A stretch of DNA of 64,000 nucleotides from Futiania mangrovi (GCF_024158125.1 NZ_JAMZFT010000002.1:744001-808000); one strand, 5' to 3'. Shown: positions 43,580 through 53,344, counted from the first letter of the stretch. A program made the numbers and translations. Notes: a model not told the origin generated them from the sequence alone.

Positions 43580-44997
43580 AGACGGTGAAGATGTCTCTCA
43601 TGCGCACCCCCTTCGCGGCGTGTGCCCTGGCCGCCGGTATCCTCGGCGCGGGGCTGGCGGCGGCGGTCGCACCCGCCCAGGCGGCCGGCAAGGCGCCGTT
43701 CAACGTGAGCATCCAGCAGGGCGACACCGCGACCACGCGGCGCATCACCCTCCCGCTCAACAAGGCGGCTATCGTCAACCTGCCGGTCGATGCGCGCGAC
43801 GTGCTCGTCGCCAACCCGACCAAGGTGGATGCGGTGGTGCGCACCTCGCGCCAGGTCTACCTGATGGGTGTGGAAGTCGGCTCGACCAACGCCTTCTTCT
43901 TCGATGCGGCGGGCAACCAGATCCTCAACCTCGAGATCGAGGTCGAGCGCGATCTGACCGCGCTGGAGGAGATGCTGAAGCGTCAGTTCCCCACTGCCCG
44001 CATCAAGGTCGAGGCGCTGAACGACAACCTCATCATCACCGGCACGGCGCCGAGCGCGATGATCTCGCGCAACATCCGCGACATCGCCGCCCGCTTCATG
44101 GGTGACGAGAACCGGATCCTGAACGCCATGACGATCCTCGGTCAGGAGCAGGTGATGCTCAAGATCAAGGTCGCGGAGATGAGCCGCTCGATCGGCAAGG
44201 CGCTCGGCATCGACTGGGAGTCGGCCTTCCAGATCGGCTCCTTCTCGGGCGCGATCGACCTGCTGAACGGCTTCACCTCGACGACGTCCAACGGCCAGAT
44301 CTCCGGCGGTTACAACCGGGGCGACCTGTCGATCGACTCCGTGGTCCGCGCGCTGGAGACGCAAGGCCTTGTGCGCACGCTCGCCGAGCCGACGCTCGTT
44401 GCGGTCTCGGGCGAATCCGCGCGCTTCCTCGCGGGTGGCGAGTTCCCGATCCCCGTGTCGCGGGACGACGAGGGCATCACCATCGAGTTCCGGGAATTCG
44501 GTGTCGCGCTCGCCTTCACGCCGGTCGTGCTGAGCGAGGGCCGCATCAGCCTGAAGATCTCGGCCGAGGTTTCCGACATCACGCCGGAGGGGGCGATCAT
44601 CACGAACGCGATCGCCATTCCGGGCCTCAGCGTGCGCCGCACGGATACCACGATCGAACTGCCTTCCGGTGGCAGCTTCGCCATCGCCGGCCTGCTGAGC
44701 CAGGATACCCGACACGGCATGCAGTCGCTGCCAGGCGTGCAGGATGTGCCGATCCTCGGTGCCCTGATGCGCTCCAACGACTTCGCGTCGAGCGAGAGCG
44801 AACTCGTGATCCTGGCCACGCCCTACCTGGTCGAGCCGACGCACGAGAGCGAGATCCGGTTGCCGACCGACGGCTTTGCGCCGGCCAGCAACTACGACGC
44901 CTTCCTGATGGGACGCCTGCACGCGGTCTACGGCTCCGAGGGCGCGCCCCTCCCGGCCGCGAAGGTCAAGGGTCCTGTCGGCTTCATCACGGAGTAA
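43576..44997 (+). CDS. cpaC: Pilus secretin CpaC/RcpA
   Basis: A 473-residue outer-membrane secretin through which the Tad pilus passes. The signal peptide spans about 1-37 (ending AQAA). The N-terminal pilus domain covers about 40-130 (VDARDVLVANPTKVDAVV). A BON-like periplasmic segment follows (LNDNLIITGTAPSAMISRN). The secretin domain (about 200-430) has LAEPTLVAVSGESARFLAGGEFPIPV and IELPSGGSFAIAGLLSQD. It is coupled to cpaB through ATGA and is 4 nt from cpaD. Confidence 0.95.
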   Translation: MKTVKMSLMRTPFAACALAAGILGAGLAAAVAPAQAAGKAPFNVSIQQGDTATTRRITLPLNKAAIVNLPVDARDVLVANPTKVDAVVRTSRQVYLMGVEVGSTNAFFFDAAGNQILNLEIEVERDLTALEEMLKRQFPTARIKVEALNDNLIITGTAPSAMISRNIRDIAARFMGDENRILNAMTILGQEQVMLKIKVAEMSRSIGKALGIDWESAFQIGSFSGAIDLLNGFTSTTSNGQISGGYNRGDLSIDSVVRALETQGLVRTLAEPTLVAVSGESARFLAGGEFPIPVSRDDEGITIEFREFGVALAFTPVVLSEGRISLKISAEVSDITPEGAIITNAIAIPGLSVRRTDTTIELPSGGSFAIAGLLSQDTRHGMQSLPGVQDVPILGALMRSNDFASSESELVILATPYLVEPTHESEIRLPTDGFAPASNYDAFLMGRLHAVYGSEGAPLPAAKVKGPVGFITE

Positions 44998-45001
44998 GAC
45001 C

Positions 45002-45694
45002 ATGCAGCGCACCACCCCATTCCGTTGCGTGCTTCTCGGCCTTGCCGGCCTTGCGGCGCTCGGTGCCGCCGGCTGCGCCGGTCCGAACGGAGCCGAGCAG
45101 GCGGTGACGCCGCAGGCGCGCCATCCGATCACCGTCACGCGGGTCGACGATGCGCTCGACGTGGCCGTGGCGCCGGGGCCCTTCAGCCTGACCCCGGCGG
45201 AAGAGAACCGCCTCAAGGTCTTCGGCCAGACGTACCTCGTTCGCGGGCACGGGCCGATGAAGATCGCGACCCCGCGCGGGTCGGCCAACGCGGGTGCTGC
45301 CCGCGCTGCCGCCAGCCGCATCGTCCGGCTGATGGACGAGGTCGGCGTGTCGCAGGATGCGATCGACATCGTCTCCTACGAGGCGGAGAAGGGGGCATCC
45401 GAGGCGCCGGTCCGGCTCAGCTTCGACCGCTATGTGGCGGAGGGCAGTCCGTGCTCCGGCCAGTGGTCGACCAACACGGCGTCGAACCCGCGCAACGAGA
45501 TGACGCCCGGCTTTGGCTGTGCGTCGCAGGGCAATCTGGCGGCCATGATCGCCGATCCGGCCGACCTCGTGCGCCCGAGGGTGACCACGGACGCCGATGC
45601 GCAGCGCCGCGACTTCATGTTCGACCTCTATCGCCAGGGCCAGGCGCCCGGCGCCGAGCGCAGCGCGGCCGAAACCGCCACCACGACCAATTGA
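45002..45694 (+). CDS. cpaD: Pilus assembly lipoprotein CpaD
   Basis: A 230-residue lipoprotein. The lipobox LGAAGC places the lipidated cysteine at C25. The CpaD family region contains FSLTPAEENRLKVFGQTYLVRG and ends with NPRNEMTPGFGCASQGNLAAMIADPADLVRPR, a strong family motif. In Caulobacter CpaD helps CpaC assembly in the outer membrane. It lies 4 nt after cpaC and 13 nt before cpaE. Confidence 0.93.
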   Translation: MQRTTPFRCVLLGLAGLAALGAAGCAGPNGAEQAVTPQARHPITVTRVDDALDVAVAPGPFSLTPAEENRLKVFGQTYLVRGHGPMKIATPRGSANAGAARAAASRIVRLMDEVGVSQDAIDIVSYEAEKGASEAPVRLSFDRYVAEGSPCSGQWSTNTASNPRNEMTPGFGCASQGNLAAMIADPADLVRPRVTTDADAQRRDFMFDLYRQGQAPGAERSAAETATTTN

Positions 45695-45707
45695 GGACGC
45701 GAAGCTC

Positions 45708-47066
45708 ATGAGCACGGCAGTCATCCCGACCACGAACTACGAGGCGCAGCACGAGGATGTGCTCGAGCATGAGACGTCCTTCCTCGACCAGCCGCTGCCC
45801 CGCATCACGATCCAGGCGTTCTGCATCACGCCCGGCCTTGCGAGCGCCGTGAAGGACGCCGCCGGCGACCGGCGCCTCGTGAAGACGCATGTCTCCGTTC
45901 ACATGGGCGGGGTACAGGCGGCCATCACGCACTTCTCCGAGATGCCGACACCGAACCTCGTCGTGCTCGAGGCAGACGACGTGGGCCCCGCCCTGTTCCG
46001 CCAGCTGGAAGAGCTTGCGCAGGTCTGCGATCCGGGGACGAAGGTCGTCATCGCCGGGCCGGTCAACGACGTCATGCTCTACCGCGAACTGATCCGGCAG
46101 GGCGTCAGCGAGTACGTCGTCACGCCGACCTCGCCGATCCAGCTGATCGAGGCGTTCGCAACTCTCTACTACGATCCCTCCGCGGTGCCTCTGGGCCGCA
46201 CCTTTGCGTTCGTGGGCGCGAAGGGTGGTGTCGGGTCGTCGACGCTCGCGCACAACGTGGCCTGGTACATGGCTGAGACCATGCACGAGGACACCGTGGT
46301 GATGGACATGGACATCGAGTTCGGCACCCTCGGACTCGATTTCAACCGCGATCCGACGCAGACGGTGCTCGATGCGCTGACGGCCCCGGACCGCGTCGAC
46401 GACATGCTCCTCGAGCGGCTGCTGGTCAAGACCGGCGAGAACCTGCGCCTGTTCACCGCACCCGCCACGCTCGACCAGGACTACGACATTCCGGAAGGCG
46501 CCTATGAGCATGTGCTCGAGGTGGTGCGCCAGAACGCACCGTCCGTCGTGATCGACATGCCGCACGTCTGGACCGGTTGGTCGAAGCGGTTCATGCTCCA
46601 GGCCGACGAGATCATCATCACGGCGACGCCGGATCTCGCCTCGCTGCGCAACGCCAAGAGCCTCTTCGACGTGATGGTGCAGGCGCGCCCGAACGATCCG
46701 GCGCCGCGCGTCGTCGTCAATCAGACGGGTGTCCTGAAGCGTCCGGAGATCCCGGTGAAGGAGTTTGCCGAGGCGCTTTCCGTCGAGCCGGAGTTCGTCA
46801 TCCCGTTCGATGGCCAGCTGTTCGGCGAGGCCTCCAACAACGGCCTCATGCTGCCGCAGATCAATGCCCAGGCAAAGTCCGTCGAGGCCATCGAGCAGAT
46901 CGCCCGGGCGCTCATCGGGCGCGAGAGGGCCGGCCGGCAGGCCGCCAAGAAGTCGCCGTTCGACTTCCTGAAGGCGTTCTCGTTCGGCAAGGGCGGCAAG
47001 GCAGTGAAGCCTGCCGCCGCGAAGACCCGGAAAGCTGCGAAGGCAAAGCCTGGCAAGGAGGGCTAA
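45708..47066 (+). CDS. cpaE: Pilus assembly protein CpaE/TadZ (MinD-like ATPase)
   Basis: A 452-residue protein with an N-terminal receiver-like domain (about 35-155) that appears to lack the usual phosphorylation triad, and a MinD/ParA ATPase domain (165-415). The deviant Walker A is GAKGGVGSST (170-179), and VVMDMDIEFGTLGLDF follows. CpaE/TadZ marks the site of pilus assembly at a cell pole. The final 45 residues are Lys/Ala-rich and probably disordered. A GAGG ribosome site lies upstream of the ATG at 45708. It is 3 nt from cpaF. Confidence 0.93.
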   Translation: MSTAVIPTTNYEAQHEDVLEHETSFLDQPLPRITIQAFCITPGLASAVKDAAGDRRLVKTHVSVHMGGVQAAITHFSEMPTPNLVVLEADDVGPALFRQLEELAQVCDPGTKVVIAGPVNDVMLYRELIRQGVSEYVVTPTSPIQLIEAFATLYYDPSAVPLGRTFAFVGAKGGVGSSTLAHNVAWYMAETMHEDTVVMDMDIEFGTLGLDFNRDPTQTVLDALTAPDRVDDMLLERLLVKTGENLRLFTAPATLDQDYDIPEGAYEHVLEVVRQNAPSVVIDMPHVWTGWSKRFMLQADEIIITATPDLASLRNAKSLFDVMVQARPNDPAPRVVVNQTGVLKRPEIPVKEFAEALSVEPEFVIPFDGQLFGEASNNGLMLPQINAQAKSVEAIEQIARALIGRERAGRQAAKKSPFDFLKAFSFGKGGKAVKPAAAKTRKAAKAKPGKEG

Positions 47067-47069
47067 CGC

Positions 47070-48572
47070 GTGTTTGGTAAGCGACCTCAGGGCGCGCAAG
47101 GCGGAGCGGGATTCGGGGCGAAGAAGGCGGCGGTTCCGCCGCCACCCAGCCCGGCGAAACCTGCCGAGAAGGCCAAGCCCAAGCCGGCGACCGATGTCGC
47201 ACGGCCTGCCACCGCGGGCACCGGCACACCGGCGGCGAAGACCGCCGCGGCGCCCGCTCAGGCTCCCGCGCAGGCGAACAAGCGCGAGGAACGGTCCGCC
47301 GAGTACTACCAGGTCAAGACGTCGATTTTCAACGCGCTGATCGACACGATCGACCTGTCCCAGCTTGCCCAGCTCGACGCCTCGAGCGCGCGTGACGAAA
47401 TCGGCGACATCGTCAACGAGATCATCTCGATCAAGAACATCGTCCTGTCGGTGGCCGAGCAGGAACGCCTGCTCGACGACATCTGCAACGACGTTCTCGG
47501 ATACGGCCCGCTCGAGCCGTTGCTCGCCCGCGACGACATCGCCGACATCATGGTGAACGGCGCGGACAAGTGCTACATCGAGGTCGGCGGCAAGATCGAG
47601 CTGACGCCGATCCGATTCCGCGACAACGGCCAGCTGATGAACATCTGTCAGCGGATCGTGAGCCAGGTCGGCCGCCGTGTGGACGAAAGCTCGCCGATCT
47701 GCGACGCGCGCCTTCTGGACGGCTCGCGCGTCAACGTCATCGCGCCGCCGCTGGCGATCGACGGCCCCACGCTGACCATTCGTAAGTTCAAGAAAGACAA
47801 GCTGACCATGGCCGACCTGGTCAGCTTCAACTCGATCACGCCGGAAGGCGCCAAGGTCCTCGAGATCGCCTCGAACGTCCGCTGCAACATTCTGATCTCC
47901 GGCGGTACGGGTTCGGGCAAGACGACGCTGCTGAACTGTCTCACCGCCTTCATCGATACCGGCGAGCGCGTCATCACCTGCGAGGACTCCGCCGAACTTC
48001 AGCTGCAGCAGCCGCACGTGGTGCGTCTGGAGACCCGCCCCCCGAACCTGGAGGGCAAGGGCGAGATCACCATGCGCGACCTCGTCAAGAACTGCCTGCG
48101 TATGCGTCCCGAGCGGATCATCGTCGGCGAGGTGCGCGGCCCGGAATCCTTCGACCTTCTGCAGGCGATGAACACGGGCCACGACGGATCCATGGGCACG
48201 CTGCACGCCAACACCCCGCGCGAGGCGATCAGCCGTCTGGAATCCATGATCACCATGGGCGGCTTCTCGCTGCCGGCCAAGACCATCCGCGAGATGATCG
48301 TCTCGGCGCTCAACATCATCGTCCAGGCGCAGCGTCTGCGCGACGGCTCGCGCCGGATCACCCATGTCACCGAGGTGCTGGGCATGGAAGGCGACACGGT
48401 CATCACCCAGGACCTGCTCAACTACCGCATCGAGGGCGAGGACGAGAACGGCCGCATCATCGGCCGCCACGTCGCGACCGGCATCGCGCGTCCGGCCTTC
48501 TGGGACCGTGCGAAGTATTACGGCCGCGAGGCGGAGCTTGCCGCCGCGCTCGAAGTGCTGAGCGAAGACTGA
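47070..48572 (+). CDS. cpaF: Pilus assembly ATPase CpaF/TadA
   Basis: A 500-residue hexameric type IV ATPase that powers Tad pilus extension, and possibly retraction. The first 75 residues are Pro/Lys/Ala-rich. The catalytic region carries Walker [15 protein letters not shown] (about 277-290), Asp-box residues near [15 protein letters not shown], Walker [15 protein letters not shown] and the His box [42 protein letters not shown] is the family N-domain end. The start is GTG at 47070, with AAGGAGGG 7 nt upstream. Confidence 0.96.
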   Translation: MFGKRPQGAQGGAGFGAKKAAVPPPPSPAKPAEKAKPKPATDVARPATAGTGTPAAKTAAAPAQAPAQANKREERSAEYYQVKTSIFNALIDTIDLSQLAQLDASSARDEIGDIVNEIISIKNIVLSVAEQERLLDDICNDVLGYGPLEPLLARDDIADIMVNGADKCYIEVGGKIELTPIRFRDNGQLMNICQRIVSQVGRRVDESSPICDARLLDGSRVNVIAPPLAIDGPTLTIRKFKKDKLTMADLVSFNSITPEGAKVLEIASNVRCNILISGGTGSGKTTLLNCLTAFIDTGERVITCEDSAELQLQQPHVVRLETRPPNLEGKGEITMRDLVKNCLRMRPERIIVGEVRGPESFDLLQAMNTGHDGSMGTLHANTPREAISRLESMITMGGFSLPAKTIREMIVSALNIIVQAQRLRDGSRRITHVTEVLGMEGDTVITQDLLNYRIEGEDENGRIIGRHVATGIARPAFWDRAKYYGREAELAAALEVLSED

Positions 48573-48591
48573 CGGGGGACGGGAGACGGGC

Positions 48592-49587
48592 ATGAGTACC
48601 GACGTTCAGATCATTCTCGTCGCCATCCTGGTCGGCGCTGCGATCTTCGCGATCGCCTACGCGCTGTTCGGCCGGTCGATCAAGCAGAAGGAAGGTGCGC
48701 AGCAGCGGATGCAGGCCGTGGCGCGCAACGGCCGGCGCGAGACCGTCGACGAAAGCCGGCGCGGCGACCCGGAAGCCAAGCGCCGCAAGGCCGTGCAGCA
48801 GCAGCTGAAGGAGCTCGAGAAGCAGCAGCGCGCAAAGCGCAAGAGCGTCTCGGTGCGCATGAAGATCGAGCGTGCGGGCCTCAGCATCTCGCCCCTGACG
48901 CTGCATCTTGGGGGCGGTGCGCTTGGACTCGCGGTTGCGGTTGCGCTCCTCGTGGGGGGCTATCCGCCCATCGTCGCGCTGTGCGGCGGCATCGCGCTGG
49001 GGTTTGGCTTTCCGCGCTGGCTGCTCTCCTTCCTCGCGAAGCGGCGCATCAAGAGGTTCACGGCAGAATTCGTGAACGCCATCGACATCATCGTGCGCGG
49101 CATCCGCTCGGGCCTTCCGGTGAACGAGTGCCTCGGCATCATTGCGCGTGAGTGCCGGGCGCCCGTCTCGGACGAATTCCAGACCATCGTGGCGGGGCAG
49201 AAGGTCGGCGTGACCGTGGATCAGTCCCTGGAAAAGATGCTGGAGCGCATCCCGACATCGGAACTGAACTTCTTCGCCATCGTGCTCGCGATCCAGCAGA
49301 AGACGGGCGGCAACCTGGCGGAGGCGCTCTCCAACCTTTCGACCGTGCTGCGCGAGCGCAAGAAGATGAAGGGCAAGATCGGCGCCATGTCGTCGGAGGC
49401 CAAGTCCTCGGCCATGATCATCGGCGCGTTGCCCTTCCTGGTCATGATGCTCGTGCATTTTGCGACGCCGGACTACCTGATGCCGCTCTTCACGGAGCGT
49501 ATGGGCAACATGCTGCTCCTTGGCGGCGCGATGTGGATGTCCATGGGCGTCATCGTCATGCGCAAGATGATCAACTTCGACTTCTGA
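48592..49587 (+). CDS. tadB: Tad pilus inner-membrane platform protein TadB
   Basis: A 331-residue membrane protein with the type II secretion F domain. TM1 is at about 7-26, and a charged cytoplasmic stretch (about 30-100) precedes a TM pair near 105-145. The T2SSF domain contains FVNAIDIIVRGIRSGLPVNECLG and AIQQKTGGNLAEALSNLSTVLRERKKMKGKI, both typical of TadB. Two TM helices end the protein. It pairs with TadC to form the platform on which CpaF acts. It starts 19 nt after cpaF. Confidence 0.94.
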   Translation: MSTDVQIILVAILVGAAIFAIAYALFGRSIKQKEGAQQRMQAVARNGRRETVDESRRGDPEAKRRKAVQQQLKELEKQQRAKRKSVSVRMKIERAGLSISPLTLHLGGGALGLAVAVALLVGGYPPIVALCGGIALGFGFPRWLLSFLAKRRIKRFTAEFVNAIDIIVRGIRSGLPVNECLGIIARECRAPVSDEFQTIVAGQKVGVTVDQSLEKMLERIPTSELNFFAIVLAIQQKTGGNLAEALSNLSTVLRERKKMKGKIGAMSSEAKSSAMIIGALPFLVMMLVHFATPDYLMPLFTERMGNMLLLGGAMWMSMGVIVMRKMINFDF

Positions 49588-49600
49588 GGAGGCCTGGCGC

Positions 49601-50566
49601 ATGGGCTGGATCGACACGCTGCTCAATCCGGAATTCGTCGTGACGGTGCTGACGGCCATCGCCGCCTTCGCCACGATCGTTTCCGTCGCGCTGCCCTATT
49701 TCGAGCGCGATGCCGCGCAGCAGCGGATCAAGTCCGTCGCTGCACGGCGCGACGAACTGCGCGCCCGCCAGCGCGAGGAACTGAACCGGAAGAATGTCGG
49801 CCTCCGGGCCAAGGATCCGCGCGGCCTCGTGAAGCGCATCGTCGAGGACCTGAACCTTCGCGAGCTTCTGGAAGGCAAGAACACCCGCATCAAGCTGACG
49901 CAGGCTGGCATGCGCGGGCAGGGCCCGCTCTTCACCTTCCTGTTCTTCCAGCTTGTGATGCCGATCATCCTGTTCATCGGCGGCCTGATCTACTTCTTCA
50001 CGATCGACACGAGCGGCTACGACCCGATGATGCGGGTGGGCTTTTCCATGCTCTGTGCGGTCGTAGGCTACTACATGCCGACCCTCTGGCTGCAGAACAT
50101 GATCCAGAAGCGGCAGGAGAAGATCCGCCGCGCCTTCCCGGATGCGCTCGACCTTCTGCTGATCTGCGTGGAATCGGGCATGTCGATCGAGGCGGCCTTC
50201 AACAAGGTGGCCGAGGAGATCACCGAGAGCTCCATCGAGCTTGCCGAGGAAATGGGTCTGACCAACGCCGAGCTTGCTTATCTCGGGGACCGCCGCCAGG
50301 CGCTCGAGAACCTCGCGATCCGCACCGGCCTCGACGGCGTGAAGGCCGTGACGACCGCGCTGACGCAGGCGGAACGCTATGGCACGCCGCTCGGCCAGGC
50401 GCTGCGCGTCCTGGCCCAGGAGAACCGCGACGAACGGATGGCGATGGCGGAGAAGAAGGCCGCCGCCCTGCCGGCGAAGCTGACGGTTCCGATGATCGTG
50501 TTCTTCCTGCCGGTCCTGTTCGTCGTGATCCTCGGTCCGGCGATCCTCAAGGTGATGGCGCTCTAG
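49601..50566 (+). CDS. tadC: Tad pilus inner-membrane platform protein TadC
   Basis: A 321-residue paralogue of TadB with the T2SSF domain. TM helices are near 12-28, 108-128, 135-150 and 295-318. FPDALDLLLICVESGMSIEAAFNKVAEE and ALTQAERYGTPLGQALRVLAQENRDERM are TadC signatures. It follows tadB by 13 nt and is the last gene of the cpaB-tadC run; a strong terminator follows. Confidence 0.94.
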   Translation: MGWIDTLLNPEFVVTVLTAIAAFATIVSVALPYFERDAAQQRIKSVAARRDELRARQREELNRKNVGLRAKDPRGLVKRIVEDLNLRELLEGKNTRIKLTQAGMRGQGPLFTFLFFQLVMPIILFIGGLIYFFTIDTSGYDPMMRVGFSMLCAVVGYYMPTLWLQNMIQKRQEKIRRAFPDALDLLLICVESGMSIEAAFNKVAEEITESSIELAEEMGLTNAELAYLGDRRQALENLAIRTGLDGVKAVTTALTQAERYGTPLGQALRVLAQENRDERMAMAEKKAAALPAKLTVPMIVFFLPVLFVVILGPAILKVMAL

Positions 50567-50641
50567 CGGGCGCCAGACCGGGAAATGCTGCCGGGACGAC
50601 CGCCCCGGCATCTGCCCGGCAGCCACATTCGGACAAGCGCG

Positions 50642-50672
50642 AAAGGGGAGAGGCTAACAGCCTCTCCCCTTT
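50642..50672. terminator. Terminator between tadC and tadD
   Basis: A perfect 14-bp stem (50642-50655 with 50659-50672) and a 3-nt loop, with T residues after it on the plus strand and A residues before it, so it can serve both tadC and the convergent tadD. Confidence 0.85.
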
Positions 50673-50744
50673 TCCGTGTCCCGGTCCGGCCGCCGGGCTG
50701 GTCCTTCCTGCGATGGCGGCCTCGTCCGGCCGCAGCGCGGGGCC

Positions 50745-51698
50745 TCAGCGGCGCAGCGCCTGCCAGCGGTCCGGCTCGGACAGCATCTCGCGGTAGACCT
50801 TCAGATTGTGGGCGACGACGGCTTCGGGCAGATCCTGCCGCGCGATCTGGCTGGCTTCCTCGAACCGTCCGGTCAGCCCGTAGACCAGCGCGAGGTTCTG
50901 GCGCGTCCGCACCTGGCCGCGCGGCTGCTCCAGCGCGCGGGTGAGCAGCGCCTCGGCCTTCTGCGCGTCCCCGGCCAGCGCGCGGGACAGGGCATAGTTG
51001 TTCAGCAGGACGACATTGTCCGGGGCGCGCTTCAGCCCCTCCTCATAGACGGGCGCCGCCTCGTCGTGGCGGCCGAGCTTGTCGAGCGCGACGCCCTTCT
51101 TGGAGTAGAGCGACCAATCGCCCGGCGTGATGCGCAGCGCCGCGTTCAGCGTGGCGAGTGCACCCTCGTGAGCGCCGGCAGCAAGCTGGCAGCGGGCCAG
51201 TTCCTCGTGCAGCGCGATGTCGTCGGAAGACCGCGAAACGAGCGGGGAGAGCACCCGGACGCCCTGTTGCGGCTGGCCGGCGAGGCGGGCGTTGCGTGCC
51301 AGCGCGACCGCCGCCTCGACATCGCCCGGATTGCGCTCGTAGTAGGAGGACCAATAGGCAGCGGCGGTCTCGTAATTCTTCTCGTCCTCGGCGAAGCGGG
51401 CCGTGTTCTTGAGGAAGGAGTCGACGTCGAGGTCGTCCGGCATCGGCGGTAGCGGCGCCTGCGGGTCGGCGGCCGCCTTGGCGCCGCCGTTCTTCGCCCA
51501 GCCGGGAAGCTGGCTGATCGGCGTGCGCGCGCCCGGCGCCTGGGCCGCAGCCGCTGCCGCTCCTCCCGTCGATGCGGCGGCCATGTCGCTGCCGGGTCCC
51601 GACGTGCCTGTCGTGTTGCAGCCGCTGAGCAGGCCTGCGGCGATCAGCACCGCGAGAGCCGTGCCCGTCCGTGTGCGAAGCGTGGTGGGGCGTGCCAT
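50745..51698 (-). CDS. tadD: Tad-locus TPR lipoprotein TadD
   Basis: A 317-residue lipoprotein. The lipobox LLSGC places the lipidated cysteine at C27, followed by an Ala/Pro-rich linker. From about residue 100 it consists of tetratricopeptide repeats (YETAAAYWSSYYERNPGDVEAAVALARNARLAG; ALATLNAALRITPGDWSLYSKKGVALDKLGRHDEAAPVYEEGLKRAPDN). This is the TadD architecture; TadD lipoproteins help secretin assembly or piloting. AGGAGG lies 10 nt upstream of the ATG. It faces tadC tail to tail. Confidence 0.9.
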   Translation of the reverse strand: MARPTTLRTRTGTALAVLIAAGLLSGCNTTGTSGPGSDMAAASTGGAAAAAAQAPGARTPISQLPGWAKNGGAKAAADPQAPLPPMPDDLDVDSFLKNTARFAEDEKNYETAAAYWSSYYERNPGDVEAAVALARNARLAGQPQQGVRVLSPLVSRSSDDIALHEELARCQLAAGAHEGALATLNAALRITPGDWSLYSKKGVALDKLGRHDEAAPVYEEGLKRAPDNVVLLNNYALSRALAGDAQKAEALLTRALEQPRGQVRTRQNLALVYGLTGRFEEASQIARQDLPEAVVAHNLKVYREMLSEPDRWQALRR

Positions 51699-51814
51699 GC
51701 TGTTCCATCCTCCTGGCGGGCCGGGCATGGAAGGCCGCGGCCGGATCACGCGCGATGTGCGCGGCGCAAGGGCCGCGCAGCGTGCGCGCGCTTCCCGAGA
51801 GTGCTCCGTCAGGG

Positions 51815-51829
51815 TCAACGCAAGGTTAA
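51815..51829. promoter_or_regulatory. CtrA-like box upstream of tadD
   Basis: TCAA-N7-TTAA followed by C matches the CtrA consensus at 7 of 8 core bases. It lies 116 bp upstream of tadD and about 114 bp upstream of the divergent aminopeptidase. No convincing -10 is seen. Confidence 0.4.
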
Positions 51830-51943
51830 CGCCGATCGCCGCCGTGCGCTCCGGATACCTGTTTTTCGCGCGCCGGGCCTTTGCGGGCGGGGGCTGAGGC
51901 CATACCTTCTCCTCCGGAGCGAGCAGAGGAGTGCGTGGCATCC

Positions 51944-53344
51944 ATGTCGGACGTGTTCATCACCCGCGGCCCCGACGGACAATGGCCCGATGGGCTGCTG
52001 CCTGTCTGGATGGTTGCGAAGGCGGACTACGACACCTGGCGGGCCGGACAGCCGTCTGCCGTCCGTGGCTGGCTGGCTGCGACCGGGTTCGAGCCGGCGG
52101 CCGGTGCGCTCGTGCCCGTTCCGGATGCCGAGGGCGCGCCCGCGGGCTATGTCCTTGGGCTCGGCGACGGGGCCGACCCGTTCGTCGCCGGCGTGCTTCC
52201 CGCGAAACTCCCTGAGCGGGCCACGGTCCGTCTGGTTCCCGCCGCGTCGGGATCTCCCGTGGGTGCACTGGACGCGCTGGCCATCGCGCTCGGTGCCTAC
52301 CGTTTCACGCGCTACAAGGCGGCCGACCGGGCATTTGCGCGGGTTGTCGCGCCGGATGGCGTCGATATCGAGGAGGTCAGCCGCATGGCCGCGGCCATCG
52401 CGCTCGTCCGCGACCTCGTCAACACGCCGGCGGAGGACATGGGCCCGGACGCGCTGGAGGCGGCGGCACGCACGCTCGCCGGGGATCATGGCGCGCGTGT
52501 CAGGGTCATCTGCGGCGAGGAGCTGCTCGCGCAGAACTACCCCATGATCCATGCTGTCGGACGGGCCGGGGCGCGGGCGCCGCGCCTCATCGATCTCGCC
52601 TGGGGGCGCGAGGACGCGCCGAAGGTGACGCTCGTCGGCAAGGGCGTGAGCTTCGACACCGGCGGCCTCGACCTCAAGCCGTCTTCGGCCATGCGGCTGA
52701 TGAAGAAGGACATGGGCGGTGCGGCCAATGCGCTGGGGCTTGCCGCGATGATCATGGGGGCGGGTCTCGACGTGCGGCTGCGCGTGCTGATCCCGGCGGT
52801 GGAGAACGCGGTCGCGGGCAATGCGTTCCGCCCGGGCGACGTTCTGCAGACGCGCAAGGGGCTGACGGTCGAGATCGGCAACACCGATGCGGAGGGCCGC
52901 CTCATCCTCGGCGACGCGCTGGCCGAGGCCGACAGCGAGCAGCCCGACCTGCTGATCGACCTCGCGACCCTGACCGGCGCGGCGCGGGTAGCGCTCGGGG
53001 CCGATCTGCCGCCGTTCTTCACCGGAGACGAGGCGCTGGCCGCCGAGATCGTGCAAGCTGCGGAGGCCGTGTCGGACCCGGTCTGGCGCCTGCCGTTGTG
53101 GCAGCCCTACGAGGAGCTTCTGTCGAGCGACATCGCGGACATCGCCAACGCGAGCGAGAGCGGCTTCGCCGGTGCGATCACGGCGGCCCTCTTTCTCAAG
53201 CGCTTCGTGACCGCGACGCCCGCCTGGGTACACCTCGACATCTATGCCTGGAACCAGAAGGCCCGTCCCGGGCGCCCGAAGGGAGGCGAGGCGATGGCCA
53301 TCCGCGCGCTCTACCATCTTGTGAAGGCCCGCCATGGCGGATGA
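51944..53344 (+). CDS. M17 leucyl aminopeptidase
   Basis: A 466-residue cytosolic exopeptidase that removes N-terminal residues using two metal ions. The catalytic region contains VTLVGKGVSFDTGGLDLKPS (metal-binding Lys and Asp), MKKDMGGAANALG, and NTDAEGRLILGDALA with the catalytic Arg and metal Asp/Glu. The N-terminal domain is divergent, as usual for M17. I chose the ATG at 51944; an in-frame GTG three codons earlier is closer to AGGAG. The stop overlaps the next gene by 11 nt, so the two peptidases are co-expressed. Confidence 0.92.
   Translation: MSDVFITRGPDGQWPDGLLPVWMVAKADYDTWRAGQPSAVRGWLAATGFEPAAGALVPVPDAEGAPAGYVLGLGDGADPFVAGVLPAKLPERATVRLVPAASGSPVGALDALAIALGAYRFTRYKAADRAFARVVAPDGVDIEEVSRMAAAIALVRDLVNTPAEDMGPDALEAAARTLAGDHGARVRVICGEELLAQNYPMIHAVGRAGARAPRLIDLAWGREDAPKVTLVGKGVSFDTGGLDLKPSSAMRLMKKDMGGAANALGLAAMIMGAGLDVRLRVLIPAVENAVAGNAFRPGDVLQTRKGLTVEIGNTDAEGRLILGDALAEADSEQPDLLIDLATLTGAARVALGADLPPFFTGDEALAAEIVQAAEAVSDPVWRLPLWQPYEELLSSDIADIANASESGFAGAITAALFLKRFVTATPAWVHLDIYAWNQKARPGRPKGGEAMAIRALYHLVKARHGG

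Noticed and set aside
45615-48593. 992-codon open frame on the minus strand across cpaE and cpaF
   Set aside because: It is the antisense shadow of two well-recognised genes in GC-rich DNA, has no ribosome site and shows Arg/His-rich low-similarity sequence.
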